Origin: Hesseltinella vesiculosa
Lineage: Eukaryota > Mucoromycota > Mucoromycetes > Mucorales > Cunninghamellaceae
NCBI GenBank assembly: GCA_002104935.1
Contig: MCGT01000012.1
Location: 682,001-746,000 of the forward strand
DNA: 64,000 nucleotides
Direction: 5' to 3'
Shown here: positions 46,374-58,237 of the stretch, piece after piece
Layout of the letters: each line of letters opens with the position of its first letter
How positions within the stretch are numbered: position 1 is the first letter of the stretch
The notes under the pieces: model-generated
What the model saw: only the letters and a program-made list of their open reading frames with translations
What the model was told of the DNA's origin: nothing
Database searches by the model: none
Position numbers and translations under genes: made by a program

Positions 46374-47506
46374 ATGCTTGAACTGAGGGAGATCTACTGT
46401 GCGGAGACTTGTTCTAGAATTAGACAAGCGCTAGTCGAATTGCTTAAATCGTTATTTTTTTTCCCTTTGTTTCTCTTTTTCTTCTTCATTCGAATTTTCG
46501 AAGTGAAAATAAACATAGAAAAGGTTCTTATTGAATTACTTGCTGTGTCTATACTAAATTCCACATTAGTCCAAATTGGAGGTCCAGATCCAGTCCGTTA
46601 CAGCTCCATTTGGCTGCGAAAGCCATTATCCACCACTCGGTTCCCGCAAAGACAGATTTTGGATATGAATTCCATGGGAGAAGTGGAACTGCAATCAACT
46701 TACTACGACCCAATGCTATCAGCATTAATCTCTGACCCAAGCAGAGACGTCATCCTTCGACGGGCAAGCAAGGTAGAACTTCTGTCGGAATTTCAACCTG
46801 ACACCATTGTTTCAGCAATGGTAAACAACAAAGCAAGGTCTGTGCAACGACCTTGTTCGACTGACAACCCTCTCTAAAAACACTGTCGACGAAAATGGCT
46901 TGAAGGGCTGCCTTAGTTTTCAAATTAACGGTAAGTGATTCGGGTATATACTCTAGCTAACGATCCCTAATGTTTTAAATTTAAAGGGCATATAATTTCT
47001 TATTTTATGACCCAAGCGCACCCTTCAAGCCTCTTCACCATGGTCGAATTTGCCACAATGAATTTCCCCAAGTCACTCTCTGACATCCAAGCCTTTGCAA
47101 CACTTAAAAACCTGACAACTTTGGCAAAAATCAATTCCACGTTTTGGTCCATGTGTGTCAAAAACGAAGCACAGCCTACCACTTCAACCAAACGTGTCGC
47201 CATTAATGAATTGTATCAGGTCATGAACCTTTGGGTCTTTTACGCAACGTTAAATTGACTATCGGTAAAACCACTATCAGCGTCGATGCTATGGTATTTC
47301 AAGGCATAGCTTACGACTTTCTCTTGGGTCGTCGTACTTTCTCAAAATTGTCACTATCGACAAATTGGGGTTCACACGCTAAGCTAATAAAACTCTTGAA
47401 ACAAAAGTCCAGACGTTCCTTCTTACGAGGGCTCCATCTTGGAGCAAGGCTCTTTGCCATCAATTTCGCCAAAGCAACTTGTGAAAGATTGTTATGGGCT
47501 ACATGA
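46374..47506 (+). mobile_element. Possible retroelement remnant with retropepsin-like fragment
   Basis: Several plus-strand frames look protein-like yet broken. The last (about 47225-47380) reads NVKLTIGKTTISVDAMVF, then QGIAYDFLLGRRTF. A beta-rich stretch ending in Y-D-(F/I)-L-L-G, followed by aromatic and basic residues, is the C-terminal half of retroviral-type aspartic proteases of Ty3/Gypsy elements. The D(T/S)G catalytic segment is not seen upstream. Frames at 46374-46877 and 46981-47258 (joined if the GTAAGT at 46932 is a donor) are unrecognised and could be gag-like. No LTR pair or reverse transcriptase motif is present. This is weak and could be a decayed unknown gene. Confidence 0.3.
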
Positions 47507-47581
47507 CCTTTATTTTTAAAGAGTAACAAATTCAACTATGAGGGACAGGGCGAGGGACAAAAAAGGGAAGGAGAGATCTTG

Positions 47582-50500
47582 CTAGAGTTCAATCAAAGGG
47601 ACGGCAGCCGGGCTAAGCTCCATTCGACTCTTGAATTGAACAGGATCAGCAATGACTTGGTTGCCAGCTGGGAGCTGGGAGTGGTCTCGAGCTGGTGAGG
47701 AGCGGCCGCTTTCGCTGTCGGTCGAGGAGCTGGTGCTGCTGTCTTGGGCCAGGCGTTTGGCGGTTGTCTTGCTGTCAACATCCACGAGTGAACCATTGAC
47801 GGCATTGGCACCACTGCTGCTGGGCTCGCTTTGGGCCATGCCCATGGCAGACACTAGCTTGGACATCAAGGCTTCGATTTCCAGTTCGCCACCCTTGGTC
47901 TCATCGATCAGCATGGCGCGCAGGTTGGCCAGCAAGGCTGACTCGCTGTCGATTTCGCCGTTGCTGGCCTTTTCTATAGCGGTACGGAGGTCATCCATGG
48001 AGAAGCGGTGGACGCCTTGAGCGACCAAGCAAGTGTGCAGGGATTCGATGTCAACCTTGTACTTCTTGGTAAAAGAAGCCTTTTGCGATTTGACATGGAC
48101 CGAAAGTTTGCGCACGTGAGGTGAGGCTGGCATGATGTAATGGTCCATGAATTCTAATAATGAATCCTTGCTGACAATCTTCAGTTCTTGTACATCCTTA
48201 TCGACTGTGGGAAAAAAAATAAAAAAGAGTGAGAGAGAATGAGCGACGCGTGTCTTTTTTCCTTTCTTTTTACCTTGATCAAATTCATAGTAGCCAGAGT
48301 AGATGTGGGCCCAGTATTTACCGCCTTCTTGACCCAAGTTCTTGTCCTTTTCCAGCTTTTTGGAGATGAGTGATTGGACTTGAGCCTTGTATTCAGTGTC
48401 AGACATGTTGACCACCAAGGCATGCAACTTGTCCAAGAAGTCTTCAATGCGGTTTTCTAGATACACGGTGTCACGCTCACTTTGCAGAATAAAGCGCATG
48501 CCCATGGAGCCAGTTTGTTTGCGCACCCCACTGAACACCAAATAACCTAAAAAAAATCCCTAGGTGAGCCTCAGCTGTCTTGTCATCCATCCGCTTCCTC
48601 CTTACCCAATTGTTCCTTGGTTCGCAGCTGATCAAAGCAAGGTTCTTGGGCAATTTGGGCCAGCAAGCTCAGACGAGCACGGAGAGCTGTGTCCGAGACA
48701 TTACCAACTTGGATCAAATATTCGATACCAGAGTTGACATTATTGGGGTCATCCACTTGGCGTTGATAGACCCACTTGGTACCTATAGGAGATCGACAGA
48801 GGAAAAGTGAGACAGTGCTCTCCTTTTACTGCGCCCTTCTTCTTACCTTTGGGGAGAATGAGGCCCCGGAGACCGACCAGTTGGCTTGGTAGCAACTCCT
48901 TGGGATTCAAAACCTCCAGCACCGATTCGAGCATTTTTTGCGCATCTTCCTTGAAGAGGTTGCCGTGGACGAGGGCTTCCAAATGAAGGTGGGACAAGAT
49001 GGTGGGATAAAACGCTTGGATATCGTCGGCGGTGATGGCGTCTAGTTCTTTGAGTTTTTCGTCGTTGGTCCACATACGGTCTTGCGTGAAATACGACAGG
49101 TAATACAGGGCGTGTTGATATGGTGGCTCCAGGGAAAAGTTGGTGTATGAGCGACGCAGTTGGTCTTTGAGCAGCTTGAATCGGCCAGGGTCAATCTTGA
49201 TGTCGCGCATCTTGCGCACCACTTTGTCCAGCAGGACGGAGAGTTTGTCGTTGTAGCCACCAATCGCCAGCTAGTAAGAGTGAAAGGGAGGAAATCGTCA
49301 GCCAAAGACTTGATATCACTCGCCTACTTTTTTTTTTCCCTGAGATCACATTACCAGCATGCCTTCCAATTGATTTTCAATGTTGTAACTGAGACCGGCC
49401 ACTTCGGCGTCGTAGGCATATTCATTCAACGAATCCTTCAGGATGTCTGTAAAGAGTCTGAAAGAAAAATAAAAGACGTGTTAAGCAAGATCGGTGGCCA
49501 AGCAACGCCCCATTTTTTTACCTGGTCTTGACACAGTTGGAGGGGGTGGCATAGGCCAATGGGTTTCTAAACAGGATCCACACGTTGGCACGAGGGACCC
49601 AGAAGATGTCGTCCTTCTTGTGCCATAGGCGAAGCCGGGAGTTATTGACGATCAGGGCAGGCTGCTTCAATGGTTGCTTGAGAGATTGCTTATGTGTTTC
49701 AAATTTGGTGGGGATAAAGGCATTGACGCCAGGCAGTTGCAAATCTGAATCCAACTGCAAGTTGCTGAGGGACTGTTTTTTTTTTAAGAAAAAAAAAAAG
49801 TGGTCAGTCTAGGAGCCGTCATGACCACGACATTCCAGCGCTCTACTGTCATACCTTGATGAGAGCATCATCGAAATTGGTGACTTCATATTCGGTGCTG
49901 TACCACTTTTCCTGCTTGGTGAATTGGATGCTTGGAGGAGGATTTTGACTTAGGAGGATGATACGGAAGTTGTCGGGGCGCAACCAGGACAAATTTTCTT
50001 CGATCAAGGCAGGGTCGTATTCACGGATCAAGCTGGTGCCTGAGAGGGTGTATTTGGAAGGGTAGCCTTGTTGCATAAGCCCGGCCACGCGTGAGGTGTA
50101 TTGAGATGGAGGGTACTTTTCCTTGAAGCGGAAAGCTAGAGATGCGAGCGATTGTACTTCCTTGAATGTCGCTTCACACACGCCATTTCGTTTCAATAAT
50201 TCGATATACTGGAAAACAACCAGGATCACTTTTTGATAGTTGGCTGCATGAAAAAAAAGGGTCAGAGTCATTTTTTTTCTGCCGAGTCGGACTTACCAAG
50301 GCCTTCCTCGGTCAAATCTACACTGATGCGGAAGAATTCAAAGCCAATGCCACCATGTAGCGTGCCGACTTGCAAGTAGTTTGCCCAGCCATGTTTCTTC
50401 AGCAATGACAGGATGGATCCTTTGCCTTCGTGACCAATCAAATGAGAAATATAACGCCCGGGCTAAAGTACAATAATAATAAGAAGAAAAAAAGCGTAAG

Positions 50501-51820
50501 CGCCTCGTACGCCTACCTCGCTCTTCACGCAAGTCGCCAATGTCTGTCCATCCTCTTCGATCTCTTGGTCTCTATTTACCTGGCTTTGGTACAATGGATA
50601 TTGATCTGGGAAAGGGAATGTCATTTCCAAGGAACGCACATCTTTCACAGGCTTGATGAAAATTTGTTTCTATGGTAAAATAATAAGAATAATAAATACA
50701 CATTTTTTGCCTCGTATGTGATTCTCTTATTGAACAGGTGGAACCAAAAGCATTTGCACTTCTTCAAGCAATGATCCAGCCCGCCAAGATAATAATAATA
50801 ATAATAATAATTGGCTTCTCCCTTACCATCAATTCGTTCTTGGTTAAAGGGTGTCCAGGGAAACTTGGCGGTTGGATGGACTTGTTGCGCACATCTTTGA
50901 ATTTTTCAACAGCCCAGCCAGTCAGGGTGTCCAGAGATTCTAGACCCACAAAACAAAATAAAAATCAATCCGCGACCGCGCTAAAAAAAAAAAAGCATGT
51001 TTTTTTACCTCGGCCAAAGATACAAAGTTTCATAATGTTGGCTGAGTAGTATGAGTCGTGGAATTTCAAAAGTTCGTCACGAATGTCTTTGCCAAGGGCC
51101 TTGGGCACGTCACTAAGGGTTTCCAAGTTACCAGTACCAAAATGGCAATAGGGGTGATCCGGGTTGCTGAGGGTTTTATCCAGTTGGAACATGCGCCAGC
51201 TATCGAGCTGGCGGTTTTTCTTGTGTTCAGAATCCACAGCTTTCAATTCACGTTCAGTGCACGAGTCCGAGAAGAGAGGGCTGATGAAGAATTGAGCGAA
51301 TCGATCCAGAGCACCTTCGAGGTAGTCATGGGCTACTTCAAAGTAGTAGTTGGTATCTTCCACCCCTGTGAATGCATTGGAGAACCCAGAATGTTCCGAG
51401 AGGTATTGGTTGTAATCATTTTCTTTGGGATACTTTTCAGTCCCCATGAACAGCAAGTGTTCACAGAAATGGGCCAAGCCTTGGAATTCCTCCTATGTCA
51501 TAAAAAAAATAGAGCACGATGAGCACAGTCTCTTTCGTATACTCCCCTTTGTTTCCTTTTCTAGAGGGCGGTGGGTGGTGGGGCCTTTTTCTTGTACTTA
51601 CAGGGTCACTCAGGTGACCAACGTGTACGTCCAAAGCAGCACTTGACTTGTCTGTGTCTTCTTCATGAACCAACAGCACCTGCAAATCATTGTTGGCTAG
51701 TTTGATCAGACGGTATTCACGGTCATCATTATCCGATTTCTCCAAAGGTTCAGTGTAGATCCAGTACTGGCCACAGGGTGCGAGTTGCCAATGGTCAAGT
51801 GTGTCCGTGGTAGATGGCAT
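47582..51820 (-). CDS. STE23: M16 metalloprotease, insulysin/Ste23 family
   Basis: Zinc protease that degrades or processes short peptides; in yeast Ste23 helps make a-factor. Twelve exons (51820-51602, 51492-51009, 50939-50827, 50669-50580, 50462-50297, 50243-49855, 49772-49522, 49457-49355, 49270-48847, 48782-48606, 48546-48274, 48204-47582) encode 1103 aa. The inverted zinc site HFCEH is at 81-85, with a downstream Glu in AVDSEHKKN (about 162). [19 protein letters not shown] and [14 protein letters not shown] fit the active half. The inactive halves include [38 protein letters not shown] and [19 protein letters not shown]. Unlike IDE, it ends with an extra Ser/Asp-rich tail of about 100 aa ([15 protein letters not shown]). 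No signal peptide is seen, so it is cytosolic. The gene is divergent from the Yip gene. Confidence 0.95.
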
Positions 51821-52734
51821 CAGCGCTTATTTAAGGTGTATACAAAATGACAAGGAAGATGAAGGTAATAAATAGAACAAAAAGGAAAAAAATATTGGTT
51901 ATGCTGCAATCTAAAGGTCAAGAGAGAAAAATTCTTGGGTGAGAAACGTTCGTAACCTTCATAAAAGTCAAAGACAAGCGCCTTGATCCGCGATCCAACA
52001 GAGGGATGTTCCTTGTCCTTTGGAGTCTTTTTATGTTATAATGGACTTACAAATGAAGGTAATAGATTGCCAATAATCAACTAGTTCAATGAATAAATTA
52101 ATCAACAAAGAGCAAAAGGGAAGAAGAAAGAAAAGAAAATTTAATGCCCTTAAAAAATAAGTTGCAAAGGAAAAAAAACGCCTTTTTGCTTCAAAGCTGT
52201 GTGTGAGCCGCGGTTTGAAAATTATTTCCTCTCGTCATGCTTGTGGACGCTTTGGGCTCTCTTTTCCAAACCCTAAATTTAGAATATCAACCTTGAAAGG
52301 CTACATAAAAAAAAGCGCACTTTGTCTTGCAGGATCGTCTAGAGTCAACCTTACAAAAATAGTAGCGTGGTTGCCCTTGTTTTGGGCCCTTTGAAAAAGT
52401 CGGAGGCTGTCAAAAAAAAAAAAAAAAAAAAAAACGAGGGTCGGAAAGGCAGAAAAAAAAAGTAAAGCTTCTCGATTGATAGAAAAGGTAACGATCAGCT
52501 CACCACTCCTATTTTCTATGGGCTTTTTAATATCATACAGAGAATGTATTGTATTGTTTCTTGAATGGGTGAGTCTCCTCGGGCTAGCTACACAAGTATC
52601 AAGCTGATTGGCCGACGCCCGACAGTGTGGAATTTTTTTTTTTTGATGATTCCCTAATAGCTCTCCTTTTTTGCAGTTTTTTTCTTTTTCTTTTTTTTTT
52701 GATTTTTTCTGACAAGCATCTCCAAGACTTTCAA
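51821..52734. promoter_or_regulatory. Divergent spacer STE23 / Yip-domain gene
   Basis: 914 bp with A/T runs near 52410-52434, 52630-52644 and 52690-52700 and a CCAAT in inverse orientation near 52604 (GATTGGCC). No gene or repeat was identified. Confidence 0.4.
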
Positions 52735-53853
52735 ATGGCTGGTAAAAATCAATACAATGTCCTTGTGGACATGGAACAAGCCATTGACTATTCACAGGTA
52801 ATACATGAGTATTATGTGATGTATCGTACACGCCAACCCTCTCTTTTCTACTGTAGCCCGCTACCATCGAAAGCGACGGACTGGAATTTCAAGGTAAAGC
52901 AACTGAGGATGTCGTAAAGGATGGGCTATATCCAATGGTTAATTTCGTTGATGATTAGATTTTTCCAATGATACCATCGGCAAGGCCACCACGACACGTA
53001 AGTGAACTTGGTGAACGCCTTGGCACGGTTTTAATCTCTTGGCTTGCCAGGTCCTCCTCCTCCTACAGCCCCAGCCGCACCCACTCAACGAGAACAATCG
53101 TCACCATCGTATAGCAACAAACCCCTTTGGTCGCTAGACTACTATACTCGCTTTTTTGATGTGGATACCACCCAGGTAGTGGAACGTTGCTTGAAGTCCA
53201 TGTATCCTGTGGGCGACTTTGCCAACGACACCTTGGAGCACCAACCTGACTTGTACGGGCCATTTTGGATCACTACCACTGCTGTGTTTGCTGTGTTTGT
53301 GTGCTCCTTCATGGCTCGTTCTGTTGCTGCCTATATTGATAATGTCGAATACGTCTATGACTTCCGAGACCTCAGCTATGCCATGATTGTCATTTATCCT
53401 TACACCTTTGTCAACCCTGTTGTCGTCTGGGCATCCACGAAATACTATGGATGCCAACCTTCCTTGCTAGAAATCGTCGATTATTATGGCTACTCGATGA
53501 CCATCTGGATCCCTATTTCAGTAAGCGATTTCCCCTTCTTTGATTTTTTGGCTCACCCTTCTTTTTATTTAGCTCCTCTGCATCATTCCCGTAGATATTG
53601 CCCGCTGGATCTTTGTTGGCATTGCTTTTGGTATCACAGGTAATGGGACAAATGAGTGGACAAATAGGAGAAGGCACGATGCTGACTCCTTGATTTTCAT
53701 CTAGGGTACTTTTTGGTCAAAAACTTGAACACTGTTGTCTCGCGCGCTGATACAAGGACCTCGCGTATGGTGTTGGTGGGTACCATTGTCTCTCATGCCA
53801 TTTTTTGCCTCGTCCTGAAAGTCGGATTCTACAGTTATAGTTTCAAAGAATAA
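52735..53853 (+). CDS. Yip1-domain Golgi membrane protein (YIPF1/YIPF2-like)
   Basis: Six exons (52735-52797, 52857-52893, 52959-52997, 53051-53520, 53573-53639, 53705-53853) encode 274 aa. The cytosolic N terminus is hydrophilic and Pro-rich (PPPTAPAAPTQREQSSP). The family start SLDYYTRFFDVDTTQVVERC follows, then five hydrophobic segments: FWITTTAVFAVFVCSFMARS, DLSYAMIVIYPYTFVNPVVV, YGYSMTIWIPISLLCIIP, ARWIFVGIAFGITGYFLV and VGTIVSHAIFCLVLKVGFY. FDVDT and the short C-terminal tail point to the YIPF1/2 branch, which binds Rab GTPases at the Golgi. ALKBH1 begins 116 bp downstream. Confidence 0.9.
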
Positions 53854-53969
53854 ACACACCGTAAACGAACCAGCTTAAAAGATCAAAAAATACCCAACAG
53901 GTCCCGCCGCTGCGTCCTAATTTTTTTTTTTTTCCTTCCTTTTCTGCCTTGGCAACGGAAACTGAATGC

Positions 53970-55434
53970 ATGTTCCCTGATCGTCCCATCTCTCGACGTG
54001 AGCAATTTCGACAAGAAAAGCAGGCTCGGGAAAAAGAAGCTAGACGACAGGATGGATCGGCCTATGTGAATCAAACTCCATTTCGCTATGAAGAACGCTA
54101 CTATAAATCTCGACAACCAGCCCCCGATTTTTCAATGGCCATTGATCCTCATCAGCAACCCTGTCCTAACCAACTGACCCCCGTTCAGCTAAGCCATGAT
54201 CTACGCCAATTGTGTCCATGGTTTGGATCCGCTGTGGATCCTCATCGATCTGACACGCCTGGCCAAGCCTTTGTCCTCAACACTTTTCCCGGTAGGACAC
54301 CGTCAAGGGTGGACGTACAAAACCAACCAACCATTTTTTTTTTTTTTTGCAGGACTTGTCATCATCCCCAATCCTTTTAGTCCTTCTGCTCAACGCCATC
54401 TTATCCAACAATGTCTTTCCGAATACCCAAAATCGCCCAACGTATCCAATCTGCATACCCACTACCGAGTGCCCGACACCGGGCTTTGGCCGCTGTTTCA
54501 GCAAGAAGCCCAGGGCCTCCGATCCATGGACGACCCATCAGGGTTTGTGCCCAAGAAAAGCCTTGTCACCACGGCAGATGACACGCAAACCGTACCTGTA
54601 CCAGCACAGAACAGCCGCACCCTAGCCATCCCTCTGAAGGCATGCGACGACAAATTCGACCCTCGCATGAAGGTTGCCAAACCGGAGCCGCTGCCATCCA
54701 AGACGGTCGAGACGATGCCGACGACTCAACTGATTCGCCATTTACGGTGGATCACTTTGGGCTACCATTACCACTGGCCCACTCGAACGTACCATTTGGA
54801 CCGGCAATTCCCGATGCCTGAGGTTGTCGCCCGTCTCAGCCATGCTGTTGTCCAAAGCATCGAAGGCGTGGGCGGCCAAGGCTGGACAAACACCTACCGC
54901 AGCAAAGACTATCGCGCCGAGGCAGGCGTCATCAACTACTATCAATACCGGGATGCACTCATGGGCCATGTGGATCGAAGTGAACTCAACATGGATGCAC
55001 CCTTGGTGTCTGTCAGGTAAAACAAAATTCGGGTGCGATGGGTAACAGAAACTCTAAAACAACTTTATATTTGGTTAGCCTCGGCAATGCATGCATATTT
55101 TTAATAGGAGGGCCAGACCGTGATGCCAAACCATCGGCCCTCTATCTTCGTAGTGGTGATATTGTGGTGATGACCCAGCCCTGCCGTCGCTCGTTCCACA
55201 GCAAGTGATCCCCCTTCTTTTTGATGCTTTCACTCACTTGCGTACCACTTTTTTTTTTTTGTTCCTCTTGTAGGTGTCCCTCGCATTATCGAAAACACTC
55301 TACCCGAGTATCTGCAGCCGGATGGAAACGAGGACGATGTATCAGAATGGAACCTGTTTGGCAAATTTATGGAGACAACAAGACTTAATATCAATGTTAG
55401 ACAAGTGAACCCAATAGTGACCCAGCCATCATGA
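53970..55434 (+). CDS. ALKBH1: AlkB homologue 1 (Fe(II)/2-oxoglutarate dioxygenase)
   Basis: Nucleic-acid demethylase; family members act on tRNA, mRNA or DNA. Four exons (53970-54291, 54353-55016, 55079-55200, 55274-55434) encode 422 aa. The iron-binding HxD is in MGHVDRSELN (about 314-316), the distal His in RRSFHSVPRI, and the 2-oxoglutarate Arg pair in TRLNINVRQV. WITLGYHYHWPTRTY, GVINYYQYRDALMGH and ALYLRSGDIVVM match ALKBH1 specifically. The N terminus is highly charged (RREQFRQEKQAREKEARRQD). Intron 3 has a GC donor (CAC A|GCAAGT), needed to create the conserved His-x-Val-Pro-Arg. The ATG at 53970 is the first usable one; 21 nt upstream remain in frame without an ATG. It is convergent with RasGEF, 67 bp between stops. 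Confidence 0.93.
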
Positions 55435-55501
55435 CATGTACACTTTATTTGGAAGATTAAAAAAAAAAAAAAGTAAGGGGTAAAAGTACAGGTGTTTGTA
55501 T

Positions 55502-58237
55502 TCACAGACGTTGCCAAAAATCACGCAGTCGACCCATGCTCGAGGATGATTTCAATTGTGGCTCAATGCACTTGGATTGCTTGTAATGATCCTGAAGAGA
55601 AATAAAAAGGAGGCGACAGGAGCATGAGCTTCTCTTTACAAAAAGGCATGATTTTTTTTCAAGGAGCTCTTACCTCATCACCAAGAATTTCATAATTGGC
55701 CAGCCAGCGTAAAAAAGTGGAATTAGGTCGAATGTGATGTTTTGGATGCTGGCATCTCATCACCGTCAGGATGCATTCTCCCATCAGCCTGAATTTTTCC
55801 CAGTTGATCGAGCTATCCTTTTTGAAATCTTTGTTGGCCTCGGCCAGAGCAATCAAATCTTGGCTATGAATGCCACTATTTTTAAAAAAAAAATGCAACC
55901 TGTCAATATCAGCCCAGACGCAAGCTTCGGAGAAGGGAGAAGCTTACAAATAAGGAATATGCGGTGACCGGGACGAGGCTTTGAGTGCCAATCGATAGGA
56001 TGCAAACGATCTGCCATTCATGCAAAATAAAACAAAATAAATAAATAAAAATAAAAAAAGCATGAGCCATTGTACACCAAAACCATCGCCCCCCCCCTTT
56101 TTTTTTCTTTTTTTATTTACCTGTCCGAGCTCATCAGGCGTTCCAGACTCTGGAAACGCTTGAAGATTTTGCGCTTTTCAATGGCAGCTTGGGTATGTTT
56201 GAGCCGTAAGATCGAGGCATTGTTGATTCCAGCAAGGAGAGCCATCAACGTGTTGTAGTTGTTCAGATCTCGTAGTTCCTGATTAATAAAAAAAAAAAAT
56301 CGTGGTGAGACTGGGCTAAACCCCCTCCTCCTTTTTTTTTTTTTTTTTTTTTGTGCCTACCACTGCAATCATCATGAATTTTTCCAGCAGCAAGACCCGT
56401 TTGCTCAAACGGGGTTGGGTCACAAGCATGGTAATGACCCAGGCCGAGATAAAGTTGAAGTGGGAGATGGAGGCCATCAATGCGTTTTTGTTGGTATAGA
56501 ACGGATCCCTGTTGTCATGTGTATGACACACCATGCGCACAAATTCACGGGCCTGTGCATCACGATAGGTCAGCTCGATCTGTACCACTGTTTGTGCGCT
56601 TTACTGGCTTACCTTAATTTGTGAAAAGAGCCTGGCTTCTACCCAGGTCAATTGCTCGGCCATGTCCATTGGTGTCAGCACGGAGAAGATCTTGGTGAGA
56701 GTCGTGTTGCTCATGGGCATAGCATTTACGGTGCATGCTGCAGGCGTTAATACAGCAGCATGGTTGGAGTGAGGACGGGGGATGGCGGTGGAGAGCAGAT
56801 GGCCGGCAAAACAAGGCGTCGGCCGAGCGGAAGAAGACAAGGATGAGGCGGATGAGGTGGTGTGGCAGGTGCGGGTGGAGGAGGATCGTAGCTGCGTTGG
56901 TTTCGGAGAGGTTGGGCTCAGGAGAGACGAGGATGACTCGGTGGGTAATGGCTGGGTGTCTGAATGGTTGACTACTCGGAGTTGACGACTGGATCTCTTC
57001 CGTGGCACCGGCTGCAGCTGGAAGGACGAACGGGCTTCGAGGTCACGGTCCGTCAGGCCCCAATGATCATCGGGGTCTGTTTCTGCCAGAGGCTGGAGAG
57101 CCAGAGGATGCAAGACCGAGTAAATGGATGGCATGCGACGAGAAATGCGATCGAGAAAGCCATGCAAGCAACTTCGTGTTGGGAAGCTAATAAAATCGTT
57201 CCAGTAATTGGTCATCCAAGACTCCAGAACGTGACAGATACTGAAGAGGTGGGAATAGGTCAGTCTTCAACAGAAAAAAAAAACAACTTTTATTACCGCT
57301 GCTGTGTGGGCGTTGGTAGGCGGCGGAGGTCCATATCGTGTTCAAATCTATAAATGGAATGTGACGAGTTACATCATGAACAGGGCGAAGGTTGGACTTT
57401 TTATTTGTGTCCCTGGTATCTCTTTACCTGTCTACCAATGTTTTGATCAGATCATGTGGTTTCATGAATTTGCGAAAGAATATTAGAAATATGGTAATCA
57501 TCTGCTCATCCCCTAAAAAAAAGGGCAAGGATAAAAGTGAGTAAGAATTGAAAATGAGGCTACAGGGAGAATAGGGGAGCTTTGGAATGAACTTTCTTTT
57601 TTTTTTTTTTTTTACCGTCGTGAGCTACCAATCGGTCAACCAGACAGTCGATTGTTAGTCCGGGGGTGATGGATTCACTATGAAACAAAGAAAGCTGCAT
57701 AAACAAAAAAAATTAAGGTTGATCAGTTTACCTGCTGTCTTTGGAACCACGCCGAGTTCCTGGGTATAACTCCGGGATGGAAAGAAAATCATTGCAAGAG
57801 GACGACGAGGAGGGAGAGAGGTCATGAGAAGGGTGAATGGATGGGTTGGAAACAGTGGGCGCATATACAAAGCCGCAATCGATGAGAGACGAATCAGCGG
57901 TGGCGATGCTGGAGCTTGGTCGTACCAAAGGTGGTGTGGGTGGCAGCATGGCTGGTGGTGATGGAGAACCACGCGCCTTCGAACAGGGTGGCCGAGAGCA
58001 AGGTGGTACAAATGTAGCAAGCGACCACCAAGCCATACTTGGGATGGCTTTCATTGCATGCAAGGACACGTCGACAGCATGGCTAAGGTCTTGGTCAACT
58101 GCCTTGCTCTTGAGAGTGGCGTGGTGAATACCGCCGACGAGGGAGCATAGCGCAGGTTTGTCTTTTGGTGTCATCGTGAATGGGTGGATTGTGGGGTTTG
58201 AGAATATGCCTGGAGGTGATTCTTGATCTGTTGTCAT
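55502..58237 (-). CDS. Ras guanine-nucleotide exchange factor (CDC25 family)
   Basis: Ten exons (58237-57732, 57677-57616, 57512-57428, 57347-57297, 57240-56613, 56579-56361, 56278-56121, 56010-55948, 55875-55674, 55591-55502) encode 687 aa. A Ser/Pro-rich N terminus is followed by the RasGEF_N domain (LTIDCLVDRLVAHDGDEQM, FRKFMKPHDLIKTL, LESWMTNYWNDFIS; about 170-255). A long Ser/Thr-rich linker comes next, then the catalytic domain: MDMAEQLTWVEARLFSQIK, HFNFISAWVITMLV, FMMIAVVELRDLNNYNTLMA, INNASILRLKHT and PHIPYFGIHSQDLIALAEAN. It has no SH3 domain, unlike yeast Cdc25. Exon 6 uses the acceptor GTACAG|ATC, because the other nearby AGs give stops. It activates Ras or Rap/Bud1-type GTPases; which one is not decidable. 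Confidence 0.92.
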
